A stretch of 8,487 nt of DNA, from the NCBI GenBank assembly GCA_947372535.1, contig CANBUA010000215.1:1-8487 (forward strand). Reading direction: 5' to 3'. The notes beneath the pieces were generated by a model. The model searched no databases. It had not been told where the DNA came from and worked only from the letters and a program-made list of their open reading frames with translations. The stretch comes from Burkholderiales bacterium (GTDB lineage: Bacteria; Pseudomonadota; Gammaproteobacteria; Burkholderiales; Burkholderiaceae). Below, piece after piece: positions 7,601 to 8,487 of the stretch. The position numbers and the translations under genes are program-made. How positions within the stretch are numbered: the first letter of the stretch is position 1; the number at the start of each line of letters is the position of its first letter.

Positions 7601-7825
7601 CATGAGGGCCAGGCCTTCCTGGCTGGTCAGCGGGTAGTCGTTGAGCAGGGATTCCATGGCCCAGGCCGGGCCGGGATGCAGTCGCACGCCCATGACCCAG
7701 GGCTCGCATTGCCGCCTGACTGTGGACCAGTCCAGGCAGCCGCTCAGGCTCTGGCGCAACTGGGTCACGGCCTGGTGCTCGTCCCACCAGGGCAGGGGCA
7801 GGCGATCGACGCCATCGTGTTTCAT
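4676..7825 (-). CDS. putA: Bifunctional proline dehydrogenase / L-glutamate gamma-semialdehyde dehydrogenase PutA (short form)
   Basis: PutA oxidises proline to glutamate in two steps: an FAD-dependent proline dehydrogenase passing electrons to membrane quinone, then an NAD-dependent aldehyde dehydrogenase, with the intermediate channelled between them. The 1049 residues match the short, type-A form; E. coli PutA (1320) has an N-terminal ribbon-helix-helix repressor domain that is absent here. Proline dehydrogenase marks: SIKLSALHPR (246-255, K248), TMDAEE (287-292, D289), RLVKGAYWDTEIKRAQE (354-370), FATHNAATV (407-415), RIYAPVG (463-469, Y465) and RRLLENGANASF (480-491). Aldehyde dehydrogenase marks: SPWNFPLAIF (681-690), FTGS (758-761), AETGG (785-789, E786), SAGQRCSS (815-822, catalytic C820) and PFGGQGLSGTGPKAGGP (1003-1019). 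The C-terminal tail INTAAAGGNAAL is the usual ending of short PutA. ATG 7825 is set by GAGGAGG 7 nt upstream and an in-frame stop 5 codons before. Being without its own DNA-binding domain, it must be regulated by another protein, and none is in the window. Confidence 0.97.
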   Translation of the reverse strand: MKHDGVDRLPLPWWDEHQAVTQLRQSLSGCLDWSTVRRQCEPWVMGVRLHPGPAWAMESLLNDYPLTSQEGLALMRLAEALLRVPDAETALALTADQLHRTPVSLGASAVAEPTGLWQRLSHRVLDLAQRLLPEADHAPMGWIQRLGAPTVVAATAQAVGLLARQFVLGQTMAEALSASHERREQAHAKGQRLCMSFDMLGEGARTWLDADRYFEAYLQALQALRDDQRHEEASTDEAPPDRDGLSIKLSALHPRFESAHADDVLRTLVPRLTTLAIKAGQAGVLLTMDAEESWRLELQLSVLEALLQAIADEPLTAGWSGLGLAVQAYQFRAQAVIDEVALLAKAHQRRLTVRLVKGAYWDTEIKRAQELGLPGFPVFTHKRHTDLSYLACARRLLQHRDVLSPQFATHNAATVAAVMQLARHEGADSSEIEWQRLHGMGDSTWREILADLRASGQGMPVLRIYAPVGPHRDLLPYLVRRLLENGANASFVHQLVNPEVSLDALLGSPMASIHDTAEDKHLPSIAPPRWVHGQDRATAWGRDLSVSSHRDALLTAHGQASWAASTPCPRDTPLDAVEQAMNRLNQAFPAWEARSVDQRCAPLEKAAQAMEDALDDWAAQLVAQAHKTWADAVAEVRETIDYARYYANQARQQAMPRVLPGPTGERNEWRLRGRGVWVCISPWNFPLAIFGGQVMAALVMGNTVAAKPADQTPDIALRLVKLLHESGVPAEALALLPGPGQTVGAALVAHPACAGVAFTGSEATAHRLRQALALDASRPIVPLIAETGGINALIADSTALPEQLLDSVVASAFGSAGQRCSSLRLLCLHQGLADAFEPLLQGALAALVVSSPEQWDADVGPVIDEAAAHRLRQHLTELDAWAATPGTGVRLIGQSPEPRPASVGFDDISPETWIRPAAYTLGQVGQLKAEHFGPILHVVTWGPGTSAPTLDDLIDQVNGLKHGLTLGIHTRIDARATHIAQRARVGNVYVNRGMTGATVGAQPFGGQGLSGTGPKAGGPLYLARFATEQVVCINTAAAGGNAALMSQAR
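4691..4730 (+). repeat. 12-bp inverted repeat just beyond the ppiC stop, inside the 3' end of putA
   Basis: CATCAACGCGGC (4691-4702) pairs with GCCGTGTTGATG (4719-4730) at 11 Watson-Crick positions plus one G-T, around a 16-nt loop. In the plus-strand (ppiC-sense) RNA the odd pair is a G-U wobble; in the minus-strand RNA it becomes an A-C mismatch. It begins 20 nt after the ppiC stop. No T-run follows, so it is not a standard intrinsic terminator; a 3'-end stabilising hairpin or a Rho-assisted end is possible. On the minus strand the same bases encode part of the conserved PutA C-terminus (INTAAAGGNAALM), so the repeat could also be a by-product of coding. Confidence 0.55.
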
Positions 7826-7832
7826 GAGAAGG

Positions 7833-7839
7833 CCTCCTC
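7833..7839 (-). promoter_or_regulatory. Shine-Dalgarno GAGGAGG of putA, within a possible stem
   Basis: On the minus strand GAGGAGG lies 7 nt before the ATG, a near-ideal site. The 14 nt 7826-7839 (GAGGAGGCCTTCTC) can fold as a 5-bp stem, including one G-U, around a GGCC loop, which would cover most of the site directly before the start codon. The site itself is strong; the sequestering fold is a prediction by eye. Confidence 0.8.
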
Positions 7840-7840
7840 A

Positions 7841-7859
7841 GCGACGCCTTCAGCGTAGC
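7841..7859 (-). other. Possible hairpin in the trmB-putA spacer
   Basis: The minus-strand sequence GCTACGCTGAAGGCGTCGC can form a stem of GC and ACGC against GCGT and GC, with one T-C mismatch and a TGAAG loop, just upstream of the putA Shine-Dalgarno. A further AGGAGG (complement of 7868-7873) stands upstream without any start codon at a usable distance. The 96-bp spacer shows no clear promoter and no intrinsic terminator for trmB. Confidence 0.3.
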
Positions 7860-7921
7860 GGTAAGTGCCTCCTGCGTCTATGGCTCAACGGCCCGCAAGC
7901 CCTCGAACCATGACGGGTTTC

Positions 7922-8487
7922 TCAGCGTTTTGTGAAGACCAAGTCCCACACACCATGGCCCAGCTTGATGCCACGGTTTTCGAACTTGGTCAACGGCCGG
8001 TAGTGCGGCTTGTCGGCATAGCCCTCGGCGGTGTTGACCAGCGTCGGCTCGGCGGTCAGCACGTCCAGGATCTGGTGGGCATAGGGCGCCCAGTCGGTGG
8101 CGCAATGCAGGTAACCGCCGGGTGCCAGGCGCGTGACCAGTTTGGCCACCAAAGGCGGCTGGATCAGCCGGCGCTTGTGGTGGCGCGTCTTGTGCCAGGG
8201 ATCAGGGAAGTAGATGTGCACGCCAGCCAACGACAATGGCGCGATCATGTGATCCAGCACCTGCACGGCATCGTGCTGCACGATGCGCAGGTTGGTGATG
8301 TCGTGGTCGCCGATCTGCTTGAGCAGGGCGCCCACGCCGGGCTCATGTACCTCGCAGCCGATGAAGTCGGTCTCGGGCAAGGCCAGGGCAATCTTGGCCG
8401 TGGCATCGCCCATGCCAAAGCCGATCTCCAGTACCACAGGCGCCAGCCGGCCAAACACCGCCGGGAAATCCAGCGTTTGCGGCGCAT
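7922..8487 (-). CDS. trmB: tRNA (guanine-N7-)-methyltransferase TrmB, missing its N-terminus at the window edge
   Basis: TrmB transfers a methyl group from S-adenosylmethionine to N7 of G46 in the variable loop of many tRNAs. The frame is open to the right edge, giving 187 visible residues; compared with about 239 in E. coli, roughly 50 N-terminal residues are outside. Numbering from the first visible codon: LEIGFGMG (19-26) is the SAM-binding loop, [12 protein letters not shown] (44-55) carries the acidic residue after the second strand, [15 protein letters not shown] (92-106) is the family signature with the catalytic aspartate region, ATDWAPYA (129-136) contributes to tRNA/SAM contacts, and [20 protein letters not shown] (163-182) is the conserved C-terminus. 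A GTG at 8458 lies inside the conserved fold and is not the start, since [12 protein letters not shown] upstream matches family sequence. It is oriented with putA, which follows after 96 bp, but the functions are unrelated and co-transcription is unproven. Confidence 0.96.
   Translation of the reverse strand, partial: APQTLDFPAVFGRLAPVVLEIGFGMGDATAKIALALPETDFIGCEVHEPGVGALLKQIGDHDITNLRIVQHDAVQVLDHMIAPLSLAGVHIYFPDPWHKTRHHKRRLIQPPLVAKLVTRLAPGGYLHCATDWAPYAHQILDVLTAEPTLVNTAEGYADKPHYRPLTKFENRGIKLGHGVWDLVFTKR

Noticed and set aside
7826..7921. Small ORF using the orphan AGGAGG in the trmB-putA spacer
   Set aside because: No ATG, GTG or TTG lies within a usable distance downstream of it on the minus strand.
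8245..8487. ATG at the right edge opening an 80-codon minus-strand frame
   Set aside because: Trp/Arg/Pro-rich shifted frame of trmB; the TrmB frame runs through the same bases with conserved motifs.

Overview
The window reads as ordinary core chromosome of a GC-rich betaproteobacterium, most likely a member of the Burkholderiales (Comamonadaceae or the Leptothrix/Ideonella side). This placement is an inference from the high GC content, the wide-open antisense frames typical of such DNA, and the protein sequences together with the selO-yciB-bolA-ppiC gene order. I see no tRNA, rRNA, CRISPR array, insertion sequence, phage gene or integration scar, and codon use looks uniform across the genes.

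Layout from left to right. At 1-1034, on the minus strand, uppP (undecaprenyl-diphosphate phosphatase) is followed after 3 bp by the N-terminus of an unrecognised protein that runs off the left edge. A 157-bp divergent spacer (1035-1191) separates uppP from a plus-strand run: selO (protein AMPylase, pseudokinase fold), yciB (inner-membrane septation/envelope protein), bolA (overlapping yciB by 4 bp) and a signal-peptide-bearing parvulin prolyl isomerase (ppiC/SurA-like), ending at 4671. Only 4 bp later the minus-strand putA ends (4676-7825). PutA here is the short form, joining proline dehydrogenase and glutamate-semialdehyde dehydrogenase without the DNA-binding domain of the long form. Upstream of putA on the same strand is trmB (tRNA m7G46 methyltransferase), cut by the right edge.

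How the genes fit together. UppP, YciB and the PpiC-like parvulin all serve the cell envelope: lipid carrier recycling, septal/envelope integrity and folding of exported proteins. SelO and BolA both connect to glutaredoxin biology in other bacteria, so the plus-strand set could tie redox state to envelope maintenance, but that is inference from known families. PutA and TrmB are a catabolic enzyme and a tRNA modification enzyme placed in tandem, with no evident functional link.

I did not find a convincing undescribed system. What deserves a second look is small-scale: a 12-bp inverted repeat just after ppiC that lies inside putA and pairs better in the ppiC-sense RNA, a putA leader in which the Shine-Dalgarno sequence can fold into a stem, a CTAG-containing palindrome between selO and yciB, and the absence of an msrB gene where I would expect one in relatives.
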